Assembly: GCA_028023455.1 (NCBI GenBank)
Contig: JAQFVV010012513.1
Coordinates: 1,375,001 to 1,439,000, forward strand
Reading direction: 5' to 3'
Origin: Epiperipatus broadwayi
Lineage: Eukaryota > Onychophora > Udeonychophora > Euonychophora > Peripatidae
DNA length: 64,000 bases
Part shown: piece after piece, positions 10,975-23,033 of the stretch
How positions within the stretch are numbered: position 1 is the stretch's first letter
How the letters are laid out: every line of letters starts with the position of its first letter
The notes under the pieces: model-generated
Seen by the model: the letters and a program-made list of their open reading frames with translations, nothing else
Databases searched by the model: none
What the model was told of the DNA's origin: nothing
Translations under genes and position numbers: made by a program

Positions 10975-13900
10975 TTATTTTAGTTTACTGTTTCTTTTAT
11001 ATACTACTATGATTGGATATTAGAGATTCAAGATTATCTTAGAGGTTTATTGGTATTATATTATTATTAAGTATTTTGTCTTGTTATAAATATCATGATT
11101 GGTAATAGTAAATGAATACCTGGGTATAGCATGCCTGAGTTAATATTATTTATCATTTCATTAAACTAGGAATTTAAAATTAATTATTGAGTCATATAAT
11201 TATTTAAATATTATGAGTATTGTAAATTTATAGAACATACTAAAACTATTATTTCAATCATTCATAAATTATTTTATTTATATGTGAACATCGTTAAATT
11301 TTACTATAAGTTTATGTTATTATAAGCGATATTTGATGGGAAAGGTATATTAGAATTTAGTAGTTGAATGATTTATTATTATTATTATTATCATTTGATT
11401 AAAGTGAAATATATCTTAAGTAAATGTCATTGATTTGGGACAATGATATTTATTTTTTTTATTTTAATCTATTTTAAGTAAACTTTATATTTGGATGTTT
11501 GAAATGATAATTTGGTTTGTTTTTTATTAATTCTAAATGCGATTTGAATTTATGATGTGATAATAAAATTTACCAATACTGTTTTGTTTCAGTGTAATTA
11601 ATTAACAGTCAAATATGTGATTAGATAAATGATTGTTTTAAATAGTGTATAATTAGTTATTAATAGGTAGTCATTTAGCTTAGTTTATTATATTCATTGT
11701 ATTATGAATGATACTATTATTCACAGGACATTATACAATTAGTATTATATTTCTTTGATTTATATTTTATTCATTTACAAATGATGCCCAACGTCATGGC
11801 TCATTTTTATCATGTTACATAGGGTGGCCAATGACTGGCCTATTTTTTATTTACGCCATAACAGAGGTTAGCACACACATATATTTATCCTGTTTTACAT
11901 AATACCACAATTTGCAGGGCATAATTGAAAAGGATCACTCTATCATGGTTTTGTCATATCCAATCTGTTAGAAATGATTCCCAAATCTGTGGGGCATTAA
12001 AATAAAAGTATATTCTCATTTTCATCTGTTACAAATGACATCTTAAATTTAAGAGCAATACTAAAGATGATTTAATCAGCACCTTTTCATGTCAGTTATA
12101 AAATGCTTTCCAACCCTGTAGGACATTTTTTAATCCTGTTAGAATATATATTTAGAAAGTTTTAACATTTGCAGGATAATATTATTATGCATTATATGCA
12201 TCAGCTCCAAACTATAAACATTTTAAATATCTTTGTATGCAGATGAATAAATATATGCAAATATAATTTAGTATTATGTTTGTTTATTGTTTAAATTATA
12301 TTTTTAATATTAAATACTTTTAAATTAAAAATAAAAAAGCAGTTTTTTATAGTACTTTCAATAAAATTGACTTAAAATTAACATTATGTTTAGTGCTTAT
12401 CTTTGTCCCAGTTCTTACATTTCAAAATGCATAATTTCATTTACATATAATTTAAATAACAAGTAACTATACTTCTAAGAGCCATGAGAAAATAGCGTTC
12501 ATACACCAATAAAAATTAAAAATAGAATGATATACTTATTATTTACTCTTAGATGGTATTTAAGTATTGTAACAAAACATTTTGTTACACTCTTAAATTT
12601 CAAGAGATTGCAACATACAGTGGCCGTTCGAGGATGCCAACAAGTATTTCTGCCTAGACCGTATTATAAAATTTCTATAATAACGGTTAATTTATTTATG
12701 AACGGCAATCACCAAATGCAAATCTTAAAATAATTTCTTTTTAACGAACCACACCATCACAAAATGAAATATAAGAATTAATTATAATAAATAAAAAGAA
12801 ATAGATCGACACTTCACTGTTGTTGAAATATTTATTATATCTTTATTCTATTTGTTGTTTATTCCCTTCCCTCGCGCTTGTCGAATCAAACCCTCCCGAT
12901 CTTTTTTTTTTTCTAATCAAGAATTAACATATATCATTCTCGAAGGACCATGCACCATCACTCTACCAATTATACAATATTTTCATCAAAAAGCATGGTA
13001 TATAACTATGAGTGAACTCAAGGGCGACTTACTATAAGAGTGTGTTTGTTAAAAACAACTCCACTCAAACCTCCTCTTTCTAATGTTAAATCTTATCCTC
13101 TTAAATTTTACTTGCCCTTAGATCGAGTATACAATTTTCTTATTCATATCTATACATTATAAGAACAACAATCACAGAAAACAAAGGTAAGTTTACTTAA
13201 TAAAACATAACACAAAAATATAATGTGGATTAATTTGGATTAGCAAATACTTATACTTAAAGATTACATATCCCCCCTTTCTATTGCTGAAACTTTGAGA
13301 TATTTGAAGTGATGGTTTTTTTTTTGTTTTTTTTCCTTTTTTTAATTCTATTACACAAATGTCTCTTGAAATTACAATAAAAAAAAGTTTATTTACTCTG
13401 ATCGATCAGTGTAGATCCTTTGTGGGTGGAATATTTCACCCTATATTCGTCGTGGTTTGTCCGTGATCTTCTTTCAGTCCGTTCTCCTCGGCTAGCTCTC
13501 TATGTCCAGCATTTACAAAGCAGTTCCAGGTGGTAATAGGAAGAGGTTCCCAAAGGGGAAAGTTCTGTTAGATCTAGCCACTCAACATTTTGTCTTTGCC
13601 TTTCTTCTTCTTTTTTTTTAATGTAATTTTACGATATTTTTATATTGAAGAGTCCGAGCCGAATTGGAACTTATCAATTAGACATTGACACCTTTAATAT
13701 TCTCTGCTTTTATTTCATATTTTATTTTAAAATCCCAAAGAAAAGAAACATTCCACTTGACCAGCGTAATAGATAGCATAAAATTACCTTCACTGTCAAA
13801 GCCCCAATAATAGAATTAATTGCTTTATTTTCCCTTCTATCTTTAAGAATTTTTTTAAAGACTAAACAAAAGACAAACTTTTATCAAAAAAAAAAACAAA

Positions 13901-14995
13901 ACATGCAAGATGTTGATCTAACTTATTTTAACTTATTAAAACTCCATTTTAAAATTAAGTGTTAATTTATTTAAAAATTATGTATTATAAAACGATATTT
14001 ATATTTTAACAAAATATATATGTGCGTATATATATGAGCTGATAGAAAAGTATGTGTTTATTTATTTCTAATAAAACAAGTTTTATTACAATGTATATAT
14101 TCTATTTTTAAAAATATGTGTGTATATCTATGTATGAGTATGAGCTGGCAGAAAATACCAGCTCAGTATTTATTTATTAATATTCTTGAAAATAGAGAGT
14201 GGAAGTTGTAAATTATTCTGATTTAAATACTAAACAAATCTTTCTGAATTTAAAATTGAATATATACAGAGCTAAGATGGAGACATTTTATAAAACAGTT
14301 TCAATAAATGTAAACATTATCTCTTACATTCGGACAATTTCGATTGCTCTATCTGGTGAGAGTTTTTGAAAATGCTCAAATTTTGACTTCTCTATAAGTT
14401 TTTTTATTTATACTAAACTTAATAAATTGGACTTGATTTCTTTTTAATTTTATTTTACAAATGAATAATATTCTAAAAAATCATATTTGACCTTTTAAAA
14501 AAATTTAAACATGTCTTACAAATGATAACAATGTATCCAAAATATCATCAATGAAATTAGTATAAACACATTTTCAGAAAATCAACAATTTTTATTTTAT
14601 TTTAAGTTTTTTTTTAATGTGAATGAATGAAAGTGAATTTGTGATAGATCTATCAAAACTGTTTTAAAATTGGATATTTAATTTATAATTATTCAAATAT
14701 TTTAAAAAAAATTATAACATTATGTCCATTTTAACAGCTGGGGATGTTAGCAATGAGTTTCATATGAAGTGTCATCAAAAAGAAAAAAGATGCCTTAAAA
14801 TAAATTTTTCATTTAGATAACTGTCCACATGATTCTGACCATCTCATATTTTTTCAGTTAAAAAATTAATAAAAGCAATAATGAAAATCTACATTATTGA
14901 ATGATCCTACCCTAATATGAATTATGATAGCACTAAAACAGCATTTATAAGACTTGAAACTACTTTGGTTTTTCTGAAGATAACATCCAATAATT
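10975..14995. other. Long A+T-rich tract without recognisable genes
   Basis: No domain-bearing frame. About 12600-13100 and 13390-13600 are less A+T-rich than their surroundings and could be remnants of an element, but I recognise nothing in them. (ATT)n at about 11373-11390. Confidence 0.5.
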
Positions 14996-15006
14996 TCTAA
15001 ATAATT

Positions 15007-15110
15007 GTCAAGCATTGGTGCTTGAGAGGTCAACACAGCTGACTTATAAGCAGTTGTACCGGGTTAGCGGGTTCGCTTCCCGGCTGATGCTATGACACAT
15101 AAAAAAAAAA
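15007..15110 (+). mobile_element. tRNA-related SINE with poly(A) tail and target duplication
   Basis: The 104-bp insert runs from gtcaagcattggtgcttgag to tatgacacat and ends in ten A. It is flanked by an 11-bp target duplication tctaaataatt (14996-15006 and 15111-15121). The tRNA likeness is an acceptor-like pairing of agcattg with tgatgct, a D-arm-like gcttgagaggtc and a T-arm/B-box-like gcgggttcgcttcccggc. The anticodon arm does not form a standard loop, so this is a retroposed tRNA relative and not a working tRNA gene. Confidence 0.85.
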
Positions 15111-15124
15111 TCTAAATAATTATC

Positions 15125-16040
15125 AGAATGATTGAATTAAATATATAGAGCTCAATAAATAGATAGTCAATTTGATTCTGCATATTTAATGGCATGTAAG
15201 TGCTTTTATTAGTTAATGGGTTTGTAATTACTTCAAATTACATATAAAGTAAAGTACGCATATTTATTATATGCATTTATAAAAACATTCATTTTTAATA
15301 TAATAATTAGTTTAAAAATGAGACCCTGTTTTTTTCCTCCAAACATTCAATTATAATTCACGAAAGATTTATGCCATATTTAAATCAGGCTAACACATAG
15401 AGGCCAAACTCTATTCACAATTTTGTCAATAAATGCAAATTAGAATGCCTTTTATGTTCAAAGAATACATGGCCTTTCTATTCATAATCGAGGCAAATAA
15501 TTAGTTCCATTTAAATTATATGTACATACACATTATGTAATACTAATTCTTGTTTGCATACGTTATTCTTTTGCACAAATAGCAAGTGCATGTACTTTAA
15601 GAAATACTTTTTGCTTGTCATCAAAAGAGTATTCAGCTAAATTAGGAAGAGAAATAGAAAGTGTTTTGTAAAGTATACATATATGTGTATGAAATAGAAT
15701 TACATATTCACTAAAATATATATGACATAATAAACATTTTGAATTTAAAAATTTGTTTACATCAATATAAAACAAAAACCAATAAAGTTGAATCAAAACT
15801 CTTCTCCTTATACGTAGTTGTATTTCACTAGTAAAAAATTCTATCTATATTTGCAAAATATTTTTAATTGAAAGATATTTTTATTAATTAAACCTAAAGA
15901 TCATAAAACTGAGCAGAAAAAGAGTAAAATAAATAGAATGTATAGTAAAAATCAGATAGATGCAATAATGAAGTAATGGCATCGAACATTGAATCGAAAT
16001 AGGTATAAAATAAGACATCCTATTCAATATATATTTAGAT
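15125..16040. other. A+T-rich sequence without recognisable genes
   Basis: Open frames on the minus strand (15563-15796, 15884-16072) are compositional and show no domain. Confidence 0.55.
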
Positions 16041-16042
16041 TG

Positions 16043-16544
16043 CTTTAAAGCCGTGGTCTTCAACCTTTTCACACCTGCGGACTGGTAAAAATAAGGATAA
16101 GGTTTCGCGGACCGACCGAAGTCTATAGATAAATTTTCTTAAAGATGTGAACTGCTTAGCATAATTTTTATAACTGATCAAAACAACAACATTAAATATA
16201 AAAATGGAGTTATATATATATATATATGGAGTTTGTATAATAAAAAACTTTTTTTATTTTATTTTTGATTTTTTTTAGAAAAATAATCAAAAATTTAATT
16301 CTACCTCCTCCCCTCCCATAAACATCTGTGATACCTAGAAAACTAAATTAATTTATGTATGATTGATTAGATTTTGTTTTCGTTGTTTCTTTTTTTTTAA
16401 TTGGGTAAAAATGAGATGAAAAAATAAATAAAAATTGTTTATATTAATTAAAAGTTTAAACACTTATTCTACCGCGGCCCAGCAGAAAACTTCTGCAGCC
16501 GGCACTGGTCCGCGGACCAAGGGTTGAAGACCACTGCTTTAAAG
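16043..16544. mobile_element. hAT-type MITE with 8-bp target duplication
   Basis: The element (16051-16536) is flanked by identical 8-bp copies of ctttaaag at 16043-16050 and 16537-16544. Its ends are inverted: ccgtggtcttcaacc at the left and ggttgaagaccactg at the right. Subterminal GC-rich blocks (cgcggaccg, tggtccgcggacc) resemble a widespread non-autonomous hAT class that begins CAGTGGT-TCAACC. The 486-bp interior is A+T-rich with no transposase. The 8-bp duplication and the terminal motif both fit the hAT superfamily. Confidence 0.93.
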
Positions 16545-16670
16545 TAATAGCCTGGGGAAGGGTAATTTACTCTCTTTGTTTATATATATATCATTAAAAG
16601 CCATTCACTACTTAGACAATCCCAATATCAATAAAAATCAACAATTTCAAGGTATGGTCAAGCCAATTTC

Positions 16671-17230
16671 CTTATAATTACATTTGAATTACAAGTATCA
16701 AATTAAGTCAACCCACATCTTTGACACCATTCACTTTAGATAATTATAGCAATGACTATTATTAATCATTTACTAAACTAGAGATTATCTCTAGCACAGA
16801 TATAAAATTTAAAACTCAATTAAAGATTAATATATCTGATTTTTTAAAATTAAACACCCAAACACATGGAGTTATTTACATTTCTTTTCCCCACATGAAA
16901 TATATATATAAATACATTAAATAACCTCAATGTTATGATGTATTGTTTTAAATTCATATGAATAAAGATACAATAAAAGGCAAATGACCCCAAGATGCAT
17001 TTTGTGCTGTATCAAAATTAATAGTCAGTACTATATCTATCTAAAGTGGATGGTGTCAAATATGTGGGCTGAGTTAATTTGACACTTGAAATTCAAAATG
17101 TAATTATTTAGTACAGATAAATATTTTTCATATAATAAAAATATATATGAGAGATAGTGACCAGGACCAACTGGTGAGTGCTGGTTCAGCAGGAAATGCA
17201 TCTTGGGGTTATTTGTCTTTTATTGTATCG
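16671..17230. repeat. Interleaved fold-back with family-T-like pieces
   Basis: Arms 16675-16762 and 17023-17106 are reverse complements (acccacatctttgacaccat versus atggtgtcaaatatgtgggc). A second pair overlaps: caataaaaggcaaatgacccc at about 16971-16992 against ggggttatttgtcttttattg at about 17205-17225. The segment 16780-16870 (gagattatctctag, agatataaa) is related to 59680-59780. Confidence 0.75.
17150..17222 (+). ncRNA. Hammerhead variant, family T, with altered core
   Basis: GGACCAA-CUGGUGA-GUGCUGGUUCAGCA-G-GAAA-UGCAUC-UUGG. Helix II pairs, helix III is the palindrome AUGCAU, and the cleavage site would be AUC. A6 of the core is G, which should abolish activity. A truncated minus-strand partner lies at about 16985-17012. 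Confidence 0.55.
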
Positions 17231-17299
17231 TTTTTTTATATGAATTTAAGAGAATATGTGGTAATACTGAGATTATTTTAGATATTTGTAAATATATAT

Positions 17300-18946
17300 A
17301 ATAAACATGTTTATTTGGTATGCATTTTTTTCTATTACAATCAATGCTTCATTCAGTAAACCATTATTAAATAAACCTTTACAATAATAATAAGGTATTT
17401 ATTTATATAGCGCTATGTTAATAAATTGTAATTGTAAATTAGCGATCAGGCTAATACACATGTCCTTTACAGATTTTAAACTATACATAAATGAATATTG
17501 AACTTTTTAAGGTTAACTCAGTTGCCGAAATTGTTTGGTCACATTCAAAAAAAAATTTTTTTTACAGGTTGACCTGGACATGAAAAAAATTTTAGCAGCT
17601 TATTTTCTATATGTTTATTATTCAAATTTAATTAATTGTTGTATAAACGATATGCAATGTTCATTAGCTTAGAAAAATCTTTAGAATTGGTAATAATTCC
17701 AAAAAAGATTTATAAAACTTAAGAACAACAGATAATAATACAAAATATGTATTTAATTATAAATTTTATGATAAAACATAACTTAAAACAAAAAGAACAT
17801 AACAAAGTATTTTGCAAAAGGATTTAATCTATCAGTAATTATTTTGAATATATTATCAAAAATAATTTTTAAGTAAACATATTATTATAAAACTAATTAT
17901 ATGGTGGTGTATATAATCAATAAAGAAAAAAAATGTAAATATTTTATAAATGAGAATATTTTTTATAAAGAATTTGTTTTTATGTTTTAAAAAAATCACT
18001 CTGTGTGTATAAATTGGTAGAAAATGGTTGTAAAAATTTAAGCACACAAGATTAACACTAAAGAGTCTTTTTATTTTCAACAATAAAATAATACTCAATC
18101 CCTTAATGCCAAAAACATAAAAATCATTTTTTGTTAATATCACCATGTGTCTATTTTATTATTAAAAAATGGTAAATTAATTTAATTTAAAAAGCATTTC
18201 ATTAATATTTACTGAATCAATTGTTAGTGCTGATCAATGTTTCTTCTCCTTTACTACATTTTAAAGAAATTAAAATTATTCTTCATATTTTTATATTTTT
18301 GCAAAATTTTATTAAAAACATAAGTTTACAAAATAAAAATAATCTTAAATCTATTTACTTTGCAAACAAAAAGAGAGTAAAATAAACAAATACACACATA
18401 CTAAACTTCTCTTCTGCTTTCAGGAAGTAAAATGTATTTTTAACAAAATAATGGCAGCTTTTAAAAAATTAAACCTATAATTTTATTACTACTTTTGGCA
18501 AAGCATTTAAATAATAGAAATATATTTTCAAATATTAAAAGTAATCTTTCAATTATTAAATAATAATGAAAAACAATAAGAATTTTCTGGAGTTGTTTTC
18601 ACTTTAATATTCCCTAAATTAGTAGTTGATGTATGGCTGCTAAAATGTTATTGCATTAGAAAATTTCAATGTAAATATTAAGTACTTACTAAAAACAAAT
18701 ATTTAATATTTAAAAAAAAAAAACACACATTAAATAAGTGAAAATAGACTATTACAAACAGAGATGCCTAAAATCAGTTTCCTCTAAAGAATCATCAATT
18801 TCACATAGAAGAAAACAATTGGCCATATATTTGAACCATCTTCTGCTTTCATTGCATGCATGGAGTTCCATGACCCTAGATATAAAATCAAAGAAACATG
18901 GCTTATAGCTAGCAACACTTGCACTATAAACCAGAAAGAAGCATGC

Positions 18947-18977
<31 letters not shown>

Positions 18978-19455
18978 ACTCTCTCCAAAAAGTGGACTTT
19001 CTATTCTGCTTTGCATATATTTAAATATTTTTTACATACACTTTCTATTGTACACACAGAATCCACTTGCTATGATTATGGGAAGATAAAACTTCTTGAA
19101 AATTCTCAACAGATTAATATTACAATTTGTACTTAGCTTCATCCAATACATGCATTTCTGTGTATTTAGGCATGTTATTTGTTTAATTGGGAAGTCTATG
19201 TTTTTATTAATTTTAGTAGAAAGTCACTTTTACCATTAATAATTTGCATCACTTTGCATGCAGTTCATTAATACATTCCCTGTTTATGATCACTATTTTA
19301 ACAAGTAAAACCAGTTATTGAACATATATGTGTTTTTTGTTATATAGAATTATCATATTAATAAATGCTATTTACTGTCATAATGCAATACATAAAACAT
19401 ATTACTTATATTACTGTCCTTTTTTTAAAAAATAGTTAATTAAAATTTTTATATA
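17300..19455. other. A+T-rich sequence without recognisable genes
   Basis: It contains a (CT)n microsatellite at about 18948-18985. The minus-strand frame starting there reads Arg-Glu repeats only because of it. Nothing else recognised. Confidence 0.55.
18948..18985. repeat. (CT)n microsatellite
   Basis: Near-uninterrupted CT dinucleotides with one CACT break. Confidence 0.9.
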
Positions 19456-19473
19456 TGTATACAATTACATATT

Positions 19474-19575
19474 TTTTCCATGTGTCATAGCATCAGCCAG
19501 GAAGTGAACCTGCTAACCCAGGACACTTGCTTGTAATGTGTCTGGCGCTGACCTCTCGACCACCAATGCTTGACA
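19474..19575 (-). mobile_element. tRNA-related SINE, second copy, with target duplication
   Basis: Minus-strand copy of the SINE at 15007-15110. It keeps the cagcatcagcc-type 3' end (here catgtgtcatagcatcagcc on the plus strand) and the gaccacc-aatgcttgac 5' end. Direct repeats acaattacatatt at 19461-19473 and 19576-19588 are the target duplication, and the T-run after the left one is the tail. Sequence differs from the first copy at many sites, mainly CG to TG/CA changes. Confidence 0.82.
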
Positions 19576-19589
19576 ACAATTACATATTG

Positions 19590-20190
19590 TAACAGAATGT
19601 TAAGCTAAACAACCAATGATTATTTTGTTCATGATTGCAAGTGATAGCATGGCTGTACTTATTTAAACTTATAATTCATTTTTTAATCACTGTAATGGGC
19701 TATTATATTTTCTGTTTTATTTTTTAATAAAAACATCATCATTCTTATTATATATTAAGGGTTTGAGAAATTTTGTTAAGGGCATAAATTAAAAAAAAAA
19801 AATGATGTGAAACAGATAATCCATATTGCAAATGAAGAGAAAAATAATTAACAGAAATAAAAATGTAAAGAAATTTTTTTTTTTAAGAAAAGTACATTTA
19901 ATAAATAAAACATTTTTCTTTTAAATTCCATATTTTTAAGGCAAATTAAATAAATCATAAATTTAAATAATGATTTTTTAAAACAAAAATTAAAACCAAC
20001 TATTCTTTACAAAAATAAAAATAATAACAATGTTACTGATAGTAGATCATTCTATTTAAAATATGTAAATTTAATTTGCATAATTTTCTGCTAAAAACTA
20101 TAGTAATGGAATAGAGTATAAATATCAAATACACTAAGAAAAGTATTAAGTGGAGAAAATTGTGCTAAGTATTTATTTTCTTCATTAGTA
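19590..20190. other. A+T-rich sequence without recognisable genes
   Basis: Poly(A)/poly(T)-rich; nothing recognised. Confidence 0.55.
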
Positions 20191-20199
20191 AATTAATAC

Positions 20200-20485
20200 A
20201 ATATACAAGCTTAAACCTGTGTATATAAATGTAATGTATGCAGGATTCAAACTCAGACTTTTACATATTTCTGACCAACCTGATTACACACATGTTGAAA
20301 AAATAATCACCAATAGACGTATTTTGTGCTAAACCAGCACTCATCAGTTGGTCCAGATTACTATCTCCACATATATATATACAATCAGTGCTCAGCTTTA
20401 TATTAAGACAGCCAATCTTCATACTTTAATGGAGAGGCTTCAAACTACTCCAACTCTCAACTCTTTAGCCTTCCATTAATGCATT
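20200..20485 (-). repeat. Family T repeat copy, minus strand
   Basis: A single, non-palindromic copy of the repeat that makes the fold-backs at 1.6-2.8 kb and 60-61.2 kb. It shows the three parts of the family: a block with gaggcttcaaactactcc, the hammerhead (20296-20375), and a B-box-like gattcaaactcag near 20240 that reads gagttcgaatc in better copies. Confidence 0.75.
20296..20375 (-). ncRNA. Hammerhead ribozyme, family T, one core mutation
   Basis: Minus strand: GGACCAA-CUGAUGA-GUGCU-GGUUU-AGCAC-AAAA-UACGUCUA-UUGG. Helix II is a perfect 5-bp stem (GUGCU/AGCAC) with a GGUUU loop. The core fails only at G12, where GAAA reads AAAA, probably by CpG deamination. This copy shows clearly what the ancestral ribozyme looked like. 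Confidence 0.72.
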
Positions 20486-20489
20486 TTTA

Positions 20490-21712
20490 AAATAATCCTA
20501 TAGAAGCATGCAAATGACTTTTTTTTCAATAGAAACTCATTTACATCTTCAATTGTTTTGGTTTCTTGAATTTTTATTGATAGATATTGACTTTTAGAGT
20601 ATATAATTGGAAATAGAACATTTCTTTAACTTTTTTTAACTCAAGTTTTACTATTAAAAATATACTCAAAAAATGATTATAATACTTGTGCAATTTAACA
20701 TCAAGAATAGTGAAATTATTAAACATTCCCTGAGTTGCAACAAAATGTAACTTATATAGGACATGCATTAATTTTAAAATTTTTTTAATCTACATAAGAT
20801 TTCATTGTAATTATTAAAGTGAAAAAAATCTTAAATGGAATGTGTTATTTTTTTAGTATGATATAATTTTTGAATAATGTTTTATATTTGACATAGGCTG
20901 TGTCGTCTATTAGTTTAATAAGCCCTCCAGGTACATATATATGAAGTACATCCAATATAAACTGCTATATGAAAATTCAAATATGAAATATAGAATCACC
21001 TCCAAATGTTAAGTTTTTCTAACTATGTTGCCCTGTGAATAAGTACAAAGTCGAAATTTTAAGCAGAATAGCCCAAGTGTCAATCTTTTGGACTTAATGC
21101 TGCAATAAAATAGTAAAATGTCATATAATTTGAAATTCTAAATAAGATCATCATAGTACACATATATGTATATGTATACATCGTGCAAGTTCTGCTAATA
21201 GTTATGGAAAAACTAAAAAACCTGACAAAATAGAATGCACTAAAATTTTGAGTTCATAATTTTCCATTTTTTGCTCAAAACTATTTTGATTTTAGGCTTT
21301 GGATAAACCAATCTTGTTCATAACATCATCATACTGAATAACCATTGCCAATACAGAAAACAATTTACAAATTTAGAATATGAAAAGATTTCTCATTTCA
21401 AGAGGCAGTCAAAGATTACTACAGATTCTAAGACATATATTTATATAAAAAAAATTTAATATTCTATCTCTTTCATGATATGTCTTCCAGAGAAGCATAC
21501 CTGTTCATATTATATAATATAAATATGTAAAATATTAAATATTTCATATTATTCAATATTATTTATTATTAATAAAAGATAAATCATTCTAGATCTTGTT
21601 TATCAATTACACATACTTTTATCTTTAGTAGCATACATGTTAGTTTTGTCAATAATTTTACTACATAATTTTTTATTGAAAAACATATGGAAAAAGTGTA
21701 AAATAAAATACC
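20490..21712. other. A+T-rich sequence without recognisable genes
   Basis: Nothing recognised. Confidence 0.5.
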
Positions 21713-21713
21713 A

Positions 21714-22073
21714 GTTGTGGGAAACTTCAAACCTGGAATCTTGTTAAATTTCTCTACATATATTGGTTCAGTGATTATGTTCGAAGGCACATTATTGCTA
21801 GATGAAGGGCTGCTAACATCTGGAGGCATAATACTAGATGAAGGTCCTGGTTGCTGCTATCGGACTGAGGCACATTTGTGGCTTTTCTTCATCTTTTGGC
21901 TGGTAATGGATTTTTTTCCGATGATGAAGTGAAATATTCTCGATCACTGTATAAAATAGTTTTGTCAGAATCAAAGGGCCTTGAATCAGAAAACTTATCA
22001 ATGCTGGTAGAATCCGTTTCTGAATCAATTTTTTTCCATCTAATTTTCTTCCATGCTTTTTCCTTCGTACAAT
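21714..22073 (-). pseudogene. Possible decayed exon of unknown gene
   Basis: This stretch is less A+T-rich and more codon-like than its surroundings. On the minus strand one frame reads about 62 codons (DCTKEKAWKKIRWKKIDSE, then SDSRPFDSDKTILYSDREYF, to NPLPAKR) before a stop. A second frame continues with MPPDVSSPSSSNNVPSN and IPGLKFPTTG. An acceptor-like ttttttag precedes it and a donor-like GTATTT follows the second block at about 21713. The Ser/Asp-rich acidic character resembles linker regions of transposase-derived proteins, but I do not recognise a family. The frame break suggests a pseudogene. Confidence 0.3.
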
Positions 22074-22079
22074 CTAAAA

Positions 22080-22533
22080 AAACTGAGAAAATAATAATAA
22101 TAATAATTGATCTTACTTGAAAAAAAATTCATAAAAAACTCCTTTTTTGTCTGAGAAAAATATATTGATTACCCACAGAAAGAGAAGAAATAGGTGCAGA
22201 GAACTATGGTAAAAACACATGAATAGTCCTCTTAGTTTTTCTGTAATTTCAAAATGAAAACTGAAATTCAATGAATGATCTACAACATACGCATAAGGCA
22301 TTATTATGACTCAAGTAGATAAAATAGGAGAGCTATAATTAGGATACTCATTGTCAAATGTTCATTCAGCTAAATAAAATTTAAAAAAACCCCACACTAT
22401 AAAATAAGAAAGATATAAGTAAGTTGCCTGTTACTAAAAATGCACTCAGCTAAATAAAATATAGGAATCAAATAAAACCCAATTCATACAGCATACACAC
22501 ACAAACGAATTATATATTCAATGAAGGAAAATG

Positions 22534-22595
<62 letters not shown>

Positions 22596-23030
22596 ATGGG
22601 TATAATAAGTAGAAAACAGTGTATATGTAAATATTAAAATTATAATGGGTCTGTTTGTGTAAATTATCTGGAAATATTTCGGCAATATGTAATCAGACTA
22701 ACAATAAGTTAAATACTGGCATTACAAACTAAAATCTCATTTTCTCAATCATATTTTATATCTGACCCATCTTTAAATGAAATGTGGACTCACTTTTAAT
22801 TTAGTATTCTAGATTATATGAGTTGTATATTAAACATAAATACTTTATAATTGTGATAGGTGAAAAATATCAATGTAGTTTCAACTTGTATGCAAAATTT
22901 TAATTAATTGCCTATCTGTTTACATCATAGTTAAAATAATTATTGATAAATATATGAAACACGATTATAAATTCAATATTTATTATTCATTTACTCATAT
23001 GAACTCACACACACACACACATATATATAT
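22080..23030. other. A+T-rich sequence; (AT)n(GT)n microsatellite at 22533-22594
   Basis: No gene seen. The dinucleotide run switches from AT to GT near 22562. A (CA)n(TA)n run lies at about 23007-23030. Confidence 0.6.
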
Positions 23031-23033
23031 AAA

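Noticed and set aside
15007-15110. Functional tRNA gene
   Set aside because: The anticodon arm does not give a 7-nt loop, the insert has an A-tail and target duplication, and a diverged copy exists at 19.5 kb: a SINE, not a tRNA gene.
18752-18988. 78-codon minus-strand frame
   Set aside because: Its start is the (CT)n microsatellite; the remainder shows no domain or splice context that I can support.
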